A program made the position numbers and the translations under genes. Of a stretch of 64,000 nt of DNA, positions 1 through 8,529 are shown in pieces (within the stretch, counting starts at the first letter, position 1; the number at the start of each line of letters is the position of its first letter). Origin of the DNA: Streptomyces sp. 378 (lineage in GTDB: Bacteria; Actinomycetota; Actinomycetes; Streptomycetales; Streptomycetaceae). Location of the stretch: positions 104,943 through 168,942 of the forward strand of contig NZ_JASKMS010000019.1 in NCBI RefSeq assembly GCF_030124145.1, given 5' to 3'. The notes beneath the pieces are model-generated. The model saw nothing but the letters and a program-made list of their open reading frames with translations, was not told the DNA's origin and searched no databases.

Positions 1-27
1 TGGAAGGGTGACCGAGAGGAGCGAACC

Positions 28-606
28 GTGATCGTCGCCTTGATCGCCGTCTGCGAGATCGGCTTCTGGGTGCTGCTGGCGGCCGGCCTGGGCACCCGCT
101 ACCTGCTGCACATGCCACGGCTGGGGCTGGGCCTGCTGCTGTGCGAGCCGCTGCTGGAGGTCGTCCTGCTGGTGGCCACCGCGCTGGACCTGAAGAACGG
201 TGCGGATCCGAACTGGACGCACGGCCTGGCCGCGCTGTACATCGGCTACACCGTCGGGCACGGCCACCGCACCGTGAAGTGGCTCGACGGCCACGCGGCC
301 CACCGGCTGGGCGGCGCCCCGAAACCGATCGGCCCACCCCGCTACGGCATGGCCCGGGCGCGCCACGAGGGCACGGTGTGGCTGGGCACCCTCACGGCGG
401 CCGTCGTCGCGACCGTGCTGCTCCAGCTGGCCATCTGGTACGTCGACGACCCGAGCCGCGTCACCTCGCTGGAGAGCTGGCGCTACGTGGCCTGGCGTGC
501 GGCCGGGATCCACGGACTGGTCGCGCTGAGCTATCTGATCTGGCCGCGGAAGGCGCCGGAGGGCGAACCCGGGGCGACGATCGAGAAGCAGAGGGTGGAC
601 CGCTGA
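28..606 (+). CDS. Integral membrane protein of unknown function
   Basis: This 192-residue protein has hydrophobic segments near residues 3-23, 30-50, 60-75, 115-135 and 155-170, so it is probably a four- or five-span membrane protein. The GTG start is preceded by a purine-rich site (gagagga) about 8 bases upstream. I recognise no catalytic motif. The C-terminal end is charged and probably cytoplasmic. It converges on the cobalamin adenosyltransferase gene, with a short hairpin between them. The function is unknown; only the membrane location is inferred. Confidence 0.75.
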   Translation: MIVALIAVCEIGFWVLLAAGLGTRYLLHMPRLGLGLLLCEPLLEVVLLVATALDLKNGADPNWTHGLAALYIGYTVGHGHRTVKWLDGHAAHRLGGAPKPIGPPRYGMARARHEGTVWLGTLTAAVVATVLLQLAIWYVDDPSRVTSLESWRYVAWRAAGIHGLVALSYLIWPRKAPEGEPGATIEKQRVDR

Positions 607-655
607 GGCCGGGAACCCGGCTTCCCGAGCGTCGTCACCGGTCGCGCAGTTCCCC

Positions 656-674
656 GCGCCCCTTTCAGGGGCGC
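656..674. terminator. Hairpin between convergent genes
   Basis: An 8-bp perfect stem (656-663 with 667-674) closes a 3-base loop. It follows a gcgcagttccccgcgcccc-like string that I recall as a dispersed motif at Streptomyces gene ends. It can serve both the membrane protein gene and the gene ending at 676. Confidence 0.5.
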
Positions 675-675
675 C

Positions 676-1248
676 TCAGCGCTCCCCGCCCGGCACCCAC
701 AGCACGTCTCCGGCCTCCTTGTTCGCGGTCCTGGCCAGGATGAACAGCAGGTCGGAGAGGCGGTTGAGATAGGTCGCCGTCAGCGGGTTCATCACCTCGC
801 CGTGCACCTCCAGCGCCGCCCACGTGGAGCGTTCCGCCCGGCGTACGACCGTGCAGGCCTGGTGGAGCAGGGCCGCGCCGGGGGTGCCGCCGGGGAGGAT
901 GAAGGAGCGGAGCTTGTCCAGTTGTTCGTTGAAGCGGTCGCAGTCCGCCTCCAGCTTGTCGATGTAGAACTGCTCGACCCGCAGGGGTGGGAACTCGGGG
1001 TTCTCCACCACCGGCGTCGACAGGTCCGCCCCCACGTCGAAGAGGTCGTTCTGGACGCGGGTGAGGACCGTGACGACGTCCTCGTCCAGGCCGCCGAGCG
1101 CGATCGCGGTGCCGATCGCCGCGTTGGCCTCGTTGGCGTCGGCGTACGCGGAGATCCGCAGGTCGGTCTTGGCGACCCGGCTCATGTCGCCGAGGGCGGT
1201 GGTGCCCTGGTCACCGGTCCTGGTGTAGATGCGCGTCAGATTGACCAT
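676..1248 (-). CDS. PduO-type ATP:cob(I)alamin adenosyltransferase
   Basis: The enzyme transfers the 5'-deoxyadenosyl group of ATP to cob(I)alamin, making the adenosylcobalamin needed by mutases such as IcmA in this window. The 190-residue length fits the PduO-type family. The N-terminal RIYTRTGDQGTT signature with AYADANEANAAIG, and the later RRAERS and NRLSDLLFILAR stretches that form the ATP/corrinoid site, are all present. The ATG at 1248 has no good ribosome binding site of its own; a short leader ORF with a strong one overlaps it, suggesting translational coupling. The family call is firm. Confidence 0.93.
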   Translation of the reverse strand: MVNLTRIYTRTGDQGTTALGDMSRVAKTDLRISAYADANEANAAIGTAIALGGLDEDVVTVLTRVQNDLFDVGADLSTPVVENPEFPPLRVEQFYIDKLEADCDRFNEQLDKLRSFILPGGTPGAALLHQACTVVRRAERSTWAALEVHGEVMNPLTATYLNRLSDLLFILARTANKEAGDVLWVPGGER

Positions 1249-1274
1249 GTGGCCAATCTAGACGTTCGCGTCAT
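1236..1274 (-). promoter_or_regulatory. 12-codon leader ORF overlapping the adenosyltransferase start
   Basis: On the minus strand a GAGGAGG sequence sits 7 bases before an ATG at 1274. That frame runs 12 codons and stops at 1236, inside the start of the adenosyltransferase gene, whose own ATG (1248) has no Shine-Dalgarno sequence. This looks like a leader peptide that delivers ribosomes to the main start by coupling. It could be regulatory, but nothing in the peptide shows how. Confidence 0.4.
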
Positions 1275-1671
1275 GGGCTCACCTCCTCACCCTTCGGTCT
1301 CGGAGGCAAGCACTGGTACGTCGGCCTTCTGGTGGAGACCGGCACCGCCGGACCCGCGGTCTCGTCGGAGCGCGGTCGAGTCGGTATCGAGTCATCATGC
1401 GAAGCGGTCACAGGGTGTGGAGACCTCGGCGCCGGCCGGTCTGTGAAGCGCCAACCAGCGCAAACCGCAAGGAAATAGCGCTCCGACCGCTGGGGTCGCA
1501 ATCCCCTCGGCTCAGGCCGCCGGGAGGATCGCCGAGTCCGTCCTGCGGGACGTGACACGGGTCTCACTCCATGAGACGTGAAACGCGTTACTAAGTCAGC
1601 CGCATGCCACCTCACGAGCGCTAGTGTCCGCCCGAGAGGCAGACAAAGCAGCGCGTCAGGGGAGTCGCACA
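1275..1671. other. Divergent intergenic region
   Basis: About 400 bases lie between the divergent adenosyltransferase and 3-hydroxybutyryl-CoA dehydrogenase genes. Apart from the leader ORF signal at its left edge I see no convincing gene. A cactgg...ggagaccgg string recalls part of a B12-riboswitch core, but the rest of that fold is not there. It presumably holds promoters for both genes. Confidence 0.4.
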
Positions 1672-2520
1672 GTGGCACGGAAGCTCGCCGTCATCGGAGC
1701 CGGCCTCATGGGATCCGGCATCGCCCAGGTGTCCGCGCAGGCGGGCTGGGAGGTGGTCCTGCGCGACGTCACCGACGAGGCGCTGACGCGGGGCACCGAC
1801 GGCATCAAGGCGTCGTACGACAAGTTCGTCGCCAAGGGCAAGCTGGAGGCGCACGACGCCGACGCCGCCCTGGCCCGCATCACCGCGACCACCGACCTGG
1901 ACGCCGCGGCCGACGCGGACGTGGTCGTGGAGGCCGTGTTCGAGAAGCTGGAAGTCAAGCACGAGATCTTCCGTGCGCTCGACAAGATCGTGAAGGACGA
2001 GGCGATCCTGGCCTCCAACACCTCCGCCATCCCGATCACCAAGATCGCGGCGGCGACGGAGCGCCCGGAGCGGGTCGTCGGCACGCACTTCTTCTCGCCG
2101 GTGCCGATGATGCAGCTGTGCGAACTGGTCCGCGGTTACAAGACCAGCGACGAAACCCTCGCCACGGCCCGGGAGTTCGCCGAGTCGGTCGGCAAGACCT
2201 GCATCGTCGTCAACCGCGACGTCGCCGGCTTCGTGACGACCCGTCTCATCTGCGCCCTCGTCGTCGAGGCCGCGAAGCTGCAGGAGTCGGGCGTGGCCAG
2301 CGCCGAGGACATCGACCTGGCCTGCAAGCTGGGCTTCGGGCACGCGATGGGTCCGCTGGCGACGGCGGACCTGACCGGCGTCGACATCCTGCTGCACGCC
2401 ACGAACAACATCTACACCGAGTCCCAGGACGAGAAGTTCGCGGCCCCCGAGGCGATGCGCCGGATGGTTGACGCCGGTGACATCGGACGCAAGAGCGGGC
2501 AGGGCTTCTACAAGCACTGA
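1672..2520 (+). CDS. 3-hydroxybutyryl-CoA dehydrogenase
   Basis: This enzyme oxidises 3-hydroxybutyryl-CoA to acetoacetyl-CoA with NAD(P), or runs in reverse, within C4 acyl-CoA metabolism. It is 282 residues long, as usual for the stand-alone family. The Rossmann motif GAGLMGSGIA lies at residues 8-17. HFFSPVPMMQLCE carries the catalytic histidine and NRDVAGFV opens the C-terminal helical domain. I chose the GTG at 1672 because caggggag precedes it and the Rossmann strand follows at once; an in-frame upstream start would add 16 unconserved residues. Thiolase and butyryl-CoA mutase genes in the window fit the same pathway. Confidence 0.95.
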   Translation: MARKLAVIGAGLMGSGIAQVSAQAGWEVVLRDVTDEALTRGTDGIKASYDKFVAKGKLEAHDADAALARITATTDLDAAADADVVVEAVFEKLEVKHEIFRALDKIVKDEAILASNTSAIPITKIAAATERPERVVGTHFFSPVPMMQLCELVRGYKTSDETLATAREFAESVGKTCIVVNRDVAGFVTTRLICALVVEAAKLQESGVASAEDIDLACKLGFGHAMGPLATADLTGVDILLHATNNIYTESQDEKFAAPEAMRRMVDAGDIGRKSGQGFYKH

Positions 2521-2584
2521 ATCCGCACATGCCCCGGCAGCATCACACGCCAGGGTGAATTCGGTATCGGTTCGCTTACAGGAA

Positions 2585-2619
2585 GCAACCTCTGACTCCT
2601 CCACACAGTCAGAGGTTGC
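2585..2619 (+). terminator. Terminator after the dehydrogenase gene
   Basis: A perfect 13-bp stem (2585-2597 with 2607-2619) with a 9-base loop lies 65 bases after the stop codon. There is no strong T-run, as is common in Streptomyces. Confidence 0.7.
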
Positions 2620-2669
2620 ATCACCCACATCGGAACGCGGAGCACGATTCGCACGCACGGGGAGCGCAT

Positions 2670-2993
2670 ATGCACATCAGGGGCGACCACGCCGAGCTGG
2701 TCGTCGGGGGCCGCCTCGACGTCCGGAGCGCGGCGGACGCCCGTACGGTCCTGCACTCGGCCGTCGACGACGGAGTCGGCGACCTGGTACTGGACCTGTC
2801 CGAACTGGACTCCTGGGACGCCACCGGACTGGGCGTGATCATGGGGGCCCACCGGCGGGCCGGCCGCTGCGGTCGGCGTCTGGTGCTGCGCGGTGTACCG
2901 CCGCAGATGCAGCGCCTGCTGGTGGCCACCCGCCTGCACCGGATCCTGGCGATCGAGGGAGGCATCGGGGTGGAGTCGCTTCCCCGGGTGTGA
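2670..2993 (+). CDS. STAS-domain anti-sigma-factor antagonist-like protein
   Basis: This 107-residue protein is essentially a single STAS domain, the fold of SpoIIAA-type antagonists that bind anti-sigma kinases and free sigma factors. The diagnostic segment LDLSELDSWDATGLGVIM is visible. At the position usually occupied by the phosphorylated serine (DSSG) it has DATG, so a threonine might take the phosphate or the switch may be lost. The ATG at 2670 follows acggggagc. No kinase or sigma partner is adjacent, so the target is unknown. Confidence 0.85.
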   Translation: MHIRGDHAELVVGGRLDVRSAADARTVLHSAVDDGVGDLVLDLSELDSWDATGLGVIMGAHRRAGRCGRRLVLRGVPPQMQRLLVATRLHRILAIEGGIGVESLPRV

Positions 2994-3261
2994 CGCCTCG
3001 TACGGGTGTGAGCCGGGCGACCGGGGAGACCCGGACGCATGTCGTCACATCGTGCGACGCGCACAATCCTCACGAGACCGTGACGTTACGGACGGCGCGG
3101 TACCCCGGACTGTCGTAGATACTGTGCGAAGGTTTAGGGTTCGGCTGCCCGCTGCCTTGACACCCTTCGAGCGGGACCGGACCAGAAGCGACAGCGCGGT
3201 GTGCAGCAAGGCCGGGAGGGGCTTTTCCAAGCACACACACGCTTTTGGGGGGCTTTGACCT

Positions 3262-5769
3262 ATGGATCCTGACAACCGGGGACCCGAGGAGTACGGCCAC
3301 GACGGTGACGGCCCGGTGCCGCGCCAGCGCCCTCCCAGGGAATCCCTCACACCCGACTTCGCGCAGCACGCGCCGGCGCTCGCCCGCACCGTGCAGCTCG
3401 TCTCCGGCGACTTCCTGCTGACCGTCAACCCCGTGGACGGCAGCGAGATCGAGGTCTGCCCGCCCGCCGAACGGCCCGCGCGGCCCGTGAAGCTGACCGC
3501 GGCCGAGCGCGCCGAGGCCGACCGCGCGGCCCGCCCGCCCGTACCGCCCGGCCCCGCGCGTACCGCCCTGCCGTTGCTGGCCCGCCAGGACGAACGCGAG
3601 CGCCTGGTGCGCCTGCTCGCCCGCGGCCGCTCCACCCGCCTCACCGGTCCGGCCGGCTCAGGCCGGACCCGCCTGCTCGACCTCGTCGCCGAGGACTGCT
3701 CCGACCTCGCCCCCGACGGCGTCGTCCGCCTGAACGGTTTCGGCCGCACCTCCGACGACCTGCTGTACGACCTGTTCCACGTGGTGTACAACGCCCCGCT
3801 GCACCGCCCGGACCGGGACGACCTGCTCACCCACGTCCGGGACATCGGCGCGGTCGTCGTCGTCGACGACCTGGAGTTCGGCGGTGCGGCGCTCGACGAA
3901 CTGCTGGAGGCGACCCCCGAGTGCGCCTTCCTGCTCGGCGCCGCCCCGGACGTGCCCGCTCCCTCAGCGGGCGCCGGCGTCGAGGAGGTCCTCCTCGGCG
4001 GGCTGGAGCGCGCGGCCGGGCTCGACCTGCTGGAGCACGCGGTGGGCCGGTCCCTCACCGAGGAAGAGTCCAACTGGGCGGGCGACCTCTGGTTCGAGTC
4101 CGAGGGCCTGCCGCTGCGCTTCGTCCAGGCCGGCGCCCTGCTGCGGCAACGTGACCGGCTGCGCGCCGGCACCGGCGCCGTCGACGAGTTCGGTGTCTTC
4201 GAGGACGCGCCCCCGGCCGACACCGCCGAGACCTACGACCTCGGCGACGACGTGCCGCTGCCCGCGCTCGGCGAGGCCGCCGCGCCCGCGCCGCTGCTCG
4301 CCTCCCGGCTGAGCGCCTCCGCCCGCGCCACGCTGCGGTTCGCGGTCGCCCTCGGCGGCGAGGTCCCGCACCAGGCGCATCTGCCCGCCCTGGTCGGTGA
4401 CACCCACGCGGACGCCGCGCTCGGCGAACTGGCCTCCTGTGGCCTGGTCTCCCCGGTCGGCTCCCGCTACCGCCTCGCGGCGGGCGTGCCCGCCCAGCTG
4501 GAGGCCGCCGGATACGCCGACGAGGCCGAGGCCGGTGCCCGCAGCGCAGCCCAGCACTACTCCTGGTGGGCCGGGCACCCCTCGGTCACCCCGGAACGCG
4601 TGTGCGCCGAGGCCGACGCGATCCTCTCCGCCCTGGCCGTTCTCGCACCGGCCACCCGCCCGCCCGCCGAGGGCGAGGAGAGCGCGGCCGTGCACCTGGC
4701 CCGCACCGCCGCCCCCGCGTTCGCCGCCGGACTGCACTGGAGCGCCTGGGAGCGGGTCCTGCGGGCCGGTGCCGAGGCCGCCCGGCTCGCCGGGGACGTC
4801 GCCGAGGAGGCCTATTTCCACCACGAGCTCGGCGTCCTCGCCCTGTGCGGGGGGCAGCTCGACCGGGCCCGCGCCGAACTGGAGGCCTCCATCGGCCTGC
4901 GCGGCGCCCTCGCCGACAAGCGCGGCACCGTCGCCGGCCGCCGCGCCCTCGCCCTGGTCGCCGACCGCTCGGGCACACCGCTCGGGCTCGGCCCGACCGC
5001 GGGGGAGGAGGTGCCCGACGCCCGCGGCGAGGAGTCGGCGTCCCCGCCCGGCGGTGTCCCGGCGGCCTTCCCCACGCTCCAGCCGCCGGCCTCGCCGGCC
5101 CTGGTCACCCACCGCAGCTCGCCCGCGCCCTCGCGGGCGGCCCGCGGCGGCCTCAAGGGCCTGGCCCGGCGCAACCTCGTGTCCGCCGGTGCCGGAGCCC
5201 TGCTCGTCGCCGTCCTGGGCACGGTGGTGACGCTCGGCGCCACCTCCGGAAACGAGCAGAACCCGCCGTCGGACCAGGTGGGAGTCAACCCGTCCGCCAG
5301 CCAGGACGTCGGTGACGGCAGCCTGGGTGCCGATCCGGCGGCCAACGACGACGGCGGCGGCGACACCGGTGCGGCGACCAGCCGCCCGACGGACCCCGGC
5401 CCGGACGGCACACTCGGCACGTCGGACGACCCGACGCCGACGGACACCCCGAGCGGTTCGCGGGACCCGAGCGGCTCCGCGTCACCGTCGAAGTCGCCGT
5501 CGTCCTCGAAGCCGCCGTCCACATCGAAGCCGCCCACGACGTCCAAGCCCCCCGCGACGTCGAAGCCGCCGACGTCCACGCCTCCGACGTCCGAGCCGCC
5601 GACCTCGCAGCCGCCCACCTCCGAGCCGCCCACCTCGGAGCCGCCGACGACCAGTCCGTCCACCTCCGACTCGGCCAGCGGCCCGGCGCCGAGCGCTCCC
5701 ACGAGCACCACGGCGAGCGCGTCGCAGAGCGCCACCGGGACGCCGAGCGGCTCGGAGACGGTGATCTGA
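3262..5769 (+). CDS. P-loop NTPase/TPR protein with membrane anchor and Ser/Pro/Thr-rich tail
   Basis: The 835-residue protein has a P-loop (GPAGSGRT) near residue 130 and a Walker-B-like hydrophobic stretch ending in DD near residue 200. A helical middle region (about 440-570) looks like TPR or STAND-type repeats. One transmembrane helix sits near 636-660, and a tail of more than 130 residues is rich in Ser, Pro, Thr and Gly with repeated SKPP and SEPPT units. The topology suggests a cytoplasmic ATPase/scaffold and an extracellular low-complexity tail crossing the cell wall. The ATG at 3262 follows a G-rich site. The ligand and function are unknown; such proteins are usually annotated only as ATP/GTP-binding. 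Confidence 0.75.
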   Translation: MDPDNRGPEEYGHDGDGPVPRQRPPRESLTPDFAQHAPALARTVQLVSGDFLLTVNPVDGSEIEVCPPAERPARPVKLTAAERAEADRAARPPVPPGPARTALPLLARQDERERLVRLLARGRSTRLTGPAGSGRTRLLDLVAEDCSDLAPDGVVRLNGFGRTSDDLLYDLFHVVYNAPLHRPDRDDLLTHVRDIGAVVVVDDLEFGGAALDELLEATPECAFLLGAAPDVPAPSAGAGVEEVLLGGLERAAGLDLLEHAVGRSLTEEESNWAGDLWFESEGLPLRFVQAGALLRQRDRLRAGTGAVDEFGVFEDAPPADTAETYDLGDDVPLPALGEAAAPAPLLASRLSASARATLRFAVALGGEVPHQAHLPALVGDTHADAALGELASCGLVSPVGSRYRLAAGVPAQLEAAGYADEAEAGARSAAQHYSWWAGHPSVTPERVCAEADAILSALAVLAPATRPPAEGEESAAVHLARTAAPAFAAGLHWSAWERVLRAGAEAARLAGDVAEEAYFHHELGVLALCGGQLDRARAELEASIGLRGALADKRGTVAGRRALALVADRSGTPLGLGPTAGEEVPDARGEESASPPGGVPAAFPTLQPPASPALVTHRSSPAPSRAARGGLKGLARRNLVSAGAGALLVAVLGTVVTLGATSGNEQNPPSDQVGVNPSASQDVGDGSLGADPAANDDGGGDTGAATSRPTDPGPDGTLGTSDDPTPTDTPSGSRDPSGSASPSKSPSSSKPPSTSKPPTTSKPPATSKPPTSTPPTSEPPTSQPPTSEPPTSEPPTTSPSTSDSASGPAPSAPTSTTASASQSATGTPSGSETVI

Positions 5770-5782
5770 CACCCCTACGGAC

Positions 5783-5819
5783 AGCAGGGCCGGGTCCGCG
5801 CAACGGACCCGGCCCTGCT
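5783..5819. terminator. Strong bidirectional terminator
   Basis: A perfect 16-bp stem (5783-5798 with 5804-5819) encloses the loop cgcaa. It lies between the 3' ends of the P-loop protein gene and the convergent nucS gene, so it can end both transcripts. Confidence 0.8.
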
Positions 5820-5836
5820 CGTCGTCGTACGGGCTG

Positions 5837-6508
5837 TCAGAACAGCCGCAGCTTGTCGTCCTCGATGCCCCGCAGCGCGTTGTAGTCGAGGACCTGGCAG
5901 CCGATGCCGCGGTCCGTCGCGAGAACGCGCGCCTGGGGCTTGATCTCCTGGGCCGCGAAGACGCCGCGCACCGGGGCGAGATGGGGGTCGCGGTTCAGCA
6001 GCTCCAGATAGCGGGTGAGCTGCTCCACGCCGTCGATCTCACCGCGCCGCTTGATCTCCACCGCGACGGTCTTGCCGTCGGCGTCCCGGCACAGGATGTC
6101 GACCGGCCCGATGGCCGTCGGGTACTCGCGGCGGATCAGCGTGTAGCCCTCGCCGAGTGTCTCGATGCGGTCGGCGAGCAGCTCCTGGAGGTGTGCTTCC
6201 ACGCCGTCCTTGATCAGGCCGGGATCGACGCCCAGTTCGTGCGAGGAGTCGTGAAGGACTTCCTCCATCGTGATGATGAGCTTCTCACCCGCCTTGTTGA
6301 CGACGGTCCAGACGCCTTCTCCCTCGCCGGTGCCCTCCTTCAGGGTGCACGGCGGCGACATCCAGTTCAGGGGCTTGTAGGCCCGGTCGTCGGCATGGAT
6401 CGAGACGCTGCCGTCCGCCTTCACCAGGATCAGGCGCGGGGCCGAGGGAAGGTGGGCGGTGAGCCGCCCGGCGTAGTCCACGGAGCAGCGGGCAATGACG
6501 AGACGCAT
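5837..6508 (-). CDS. nucS: Mismatch-specific endonuclease NucS (EndoMS)
   Basis: NucS cuts double-stranded DNA at mismatches and underlies the MutS/L-independent mismatch repair of actinobacteria. The 223-residue protein shows the N-terminal DNA-binding half and a C-terminal restriction-like nuclease with VDILC (Asp), AVEIKR (Glu-x-Lys) and GVEQLTRY. The start used is the ATG at 6508 (MRLVIARC); an ATG three codons upstream is also possible. The gene converges on the P-loop protein gene and is divergent from an SCO5389-family gene, which I recall as the usual Streptomyces neighbour. A LexA-box-like sequence lies about 50 bases upstream. Confidence 0.95.
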   Translation of the reverse strand: MRLVIARCSVDYAGRLTAHLPSAPRLILVKADGSVSIHADDRAYKPLNWMSPPCTLKEGTGEGEGVWTVVNKAGEKLIITMEEVLHDSSHELGVDPGLIKDGVEAHLQELLADRIETLGEGYTLIRREYPTAIGPVDILCRDADGKTVAVEIKRRGEIDGVEQLTRYLELLNRDPHLAPVRGVFAAQEIKPQARVLATDRGIGCQVLDYNALRGIEDDKLRLF

Positions 6509-6557
6509 GGTCGGCAACGCTACTCGACGGGCACCTGTCCACGCGATTCGCCCTGGA

Positions 6558-6569
6558 AAACACGTGTTC
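6558..6569. promoter_or_regulatory. SOS/LexA-like half-perfect box upstream of nucS
   Basis: AAACACGTGTTC matches the actinobacterial core GAAC-N4-GTTC at 7 of 8 defined positions and is centred on CACGTG. It sits 50-61 bases before the nucS start and about 190 bases before the divergent gene. The assignment rests on motif resemblance alone. Confidence 0.25.
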
Positions 6570-6758
6570 AGTAATGGCCGATTGTGTGCATGGTGTGCTC
6601 ACCGGGAGTGTCTCATCTGCGCATTTTCCTGGTGCCGTCACCGTCCGTTGCTTACCGTAGGAACGGGGTCGCGGTGCGTGTACGCAGCGTGTCCGGTATC
6701 GCGAACTCCCCTATCTGTCAGGCAACCCCTGCTCGTTGGGGGTGCGAGAGGAGAACTC

Positions 6759-7151
6759 ATGTCGCTCGACGTCTCACCGGCCCTACTCGAACAGGCCGAG
6801 CGAGGCGAGGTCGACGAAGCGGAATTCGTCGACTGCGTCCGGACCTCCCTGCCCTATGCGTGGGAGATGATCAGCTCCCTGGTGGCCCAGCTGAAGGTGG
6901 ACGGCGGTGCGTTCGCCGACAACCAGACGCCTCCGCCGGACGAGCAGGCACGCGGCCAGCTGCTGCGTGCGCTTGCGAGTGACGCGATACGCGGCGCGCT
7001 GCAGCGGCACTTCGGTGTGCGTCTGGCCTTCCAGAACTGCCACCGGGTAGCCGTGTTCCCGCTTGACTCCTCGGTCGACGAGAAGCTGGGTCGTTTCACC
7101 TCGGTCCGCAGTCAGGTGCTGAACCAGTCACCTGAGTTCCGGGACTGCTGA
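6759..7151 (+). CDS. SCO5389-family protein of unknown function
   Basis: This 130-residue soluble protein belongs to a conserved streptomycete family that I know only as SCO5389-like. It has an acidic N-terminal half and a C-terminal block CHRVAVFPLDSSVDEKLGRF. I see no signal peptide, membrane segment or catalytic signature. The ATG at 6759 follows gagaggagaa, an ideal ribosome binding site. Its divergent pairing with nucS is the main functional hint, but that is only context. It ends before a strong hairpin. Confidence 0.85.
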   Translation: MSLDVSPALLEQAERGEVDEAEFVDCVRTSLPYAWEMISSLVAQLKVDGGAFADNQTPPPDEQARGQLLRALASDAIRGALQRHFGVRLAFQNCHRVAVFPLDSSVDEKLGRFTSVRSQVLNQSPEFRDC

Positions 7152-7161
7152 CGTACCGCTT

Positions 7162-7211
7162 GCTTGCCGCTCCGTACGCGGGAGGTGCAGTTCTGTACCG
7201 GAGCGGCAAGC
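7162..7211. terminator. Bidirectional terminator hairpin
   Basis: Inverted arms 7162-7177 and 7195-7211 pair over 16 bp with one bulged base and a 17-base loop. They lie between the SCO5389-family gene and the convergent oxidoreductase gene. Confidence 0.7.
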
Positions 7212-7232
7212 CCCCAGGAATCCATGGCGCCC

Positions 7233-8261
7233 TCAGACGAGTTGGGGGAGCACCTCGGCGCCCAGCCGCCGCACGTTCTCCTCGGTCGCCGCCAGGTCTC
7301 CGGAGCCCTCGACGAGCAGCGCGAAGCGGGAGATGCCCGTCCGCTCGCTGGTCGCCGCCAGCCGGTCCGCGCACAGCCGCGGTGTGCCCACCGGGTGCAG
7401 CCCGCAGAGCAGTTCGGTGTACGCCAGCGGGTCACGCATCCGGCGCGTGCGCCCGTCGACCGTGACATGCGCCTCCAGGCCCTGCTTCAGCCAGCCCGGC
7501 ATGGCCTTCATCAGCGTCTCCGCCGCGTCGACCCGCCGGTCCGCGATCTGGCAGACGCCGGCCGACACATGGGACGCGCCGTGGATCTCCTGCGCCGAGC
7601 GTCCGCTCGCGCGCGCGTGCTGCCGCCACAGCGCGATCATCTCGGCCTTCTCCTCGTCCCCCACATGCATGCCGAGCAGCATCGACAGACCTCGCTCGGC
7701 GGCCAGCCGCACGCTCGCCGGTGAGGTGCAGGCGACGACGAGCTCGGGGCCCGGTCCTTCCGTCAGGGCCTCCGACGGCCGCGGCACCACCGGGACCGCA
7801 CGGAAGCGGAAGCGCTCCCCGTCGGCGGCCACGGACGAATCGCGCAGCCACCGCACCAGAAGCTCCAGGGATTCCGGGAACCCCTTCTCGTACGCCTCCA
7901 GACCCGCCCCGAACACCTCCAGGTCGACCCAGGGGCCGCCGCGCCCGACGCCCAGCGTGAAACGGCCGCCGCTCGTGTGGTGCAGCAACGCGGCCTGTTC
8001 GCCGAGGGCCACCGGGTGGACGGTGGGCAGGACGCTGACCGCCGTCCCGACCCGGATGCGGCGGGTGCGGCCCAGCAGCAGAGCGGCCAGGGTGATGGCC
8101 GACGGACACGTGCCGTACGGCACGAAGTGGTGCTCGGCCAGCCAGACCGTGTCGAGCCCGGCCTCCTCGGCCACCTCGGCCGAACGGACCGCCCGGTGCA
8201 GTGCCTCCCCCTCGCCCTGGCCGGGGAACTGGGCCGCCAACACGAAACTTCCAACGCGCAT
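7233..8261 (-). CDS. LLM-class (luciferase-like) flavin-dependent oxidoreductase
   Basis: This 342-residue protein has the bacterial luciferase-like TIM-barrel pattern: an EAGLDTVWLAEHHF block, the TSGGRFTLGVGRGGP flavin-site block and a C-terminal VEGSGDLAATEENVRRL end. Such enzymes use reduced FMN or F420. The cofactor and substrate cannot be read from the sequence. I chose the ATG at 8261, preceded on the minus strand by ggaagcaggaaa; a longer in-frame reading upstream has no family similarity. It is a single-gene unit. Confidence 0.88.
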   Translation of the reverse strand: MRVGSFVLAAQFPGQGEGEALHRAVRSAEVAEEAGLDTVWLAEHHFVPYGTCPSAITLAALLLGRTRRIRVGTAVSVLPTVHPVALGEQAALLHHTSGGRFTLGVGRGGPWVDLEVFGAGLEAYEKGFPESLELLVRWLRDSSVAADGERFRFRAVPVVPRPSEALTEGPGPELVVACTSPASVRLAAERGLSMLLGMHVGDEEKAEMIALWRQHARASGRSAQEIHGASHVSAGVCQIADRRVDAAETLMKAMPGWLKQGLEAHVTVDGRTRRMRDPLAYTELLCGLHPVGTPRLCADRLAATSERTGISRFALLVEGSGDLAATEENVRRLGAEVLPQLV

Positions 8262-8529
8262 TGCTTTCCTGCTTCCTTGGCTCCGACACGGAGCTCCCCA
8301 GCACGACATAACCGCCTGACACGTGCCGAGGACACGGCCGGGCGGAGTATTTTGCGGATTGTCTGCAGAATGGGGCGTTCCGCCGGGAGTCCGGGGGAGG
8401 GCAGCCGGAGGGGCGGCCCGCCCCGTCCGCGAGGGACTTGTGGCGTATTGGTGCCGTACGGGTACCCTCGTGCGCTCCGCGTAGGCTGGGCGCGGCCCCT
8501 GTTTCCTGTATAGCCCCGAGAGGTGTCCC

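Noticed and set aside
1300..1345. Strings resembling the B12-box of a cobalamin riboswitch
   Set aside because: Only part of the core (actgg and ggagaccgg) is present on the strand opposite the adenosyltransferase, and the other conserved helices are missing.
1271..1678. 135-codon minus-strand frame upstream of the adenosyltransferase gene
   Set aside because: Its product is Arg/Pro/Ser-rich with no domain, and it spans the divergent promoter region and the start of the dehydrogenase gene.
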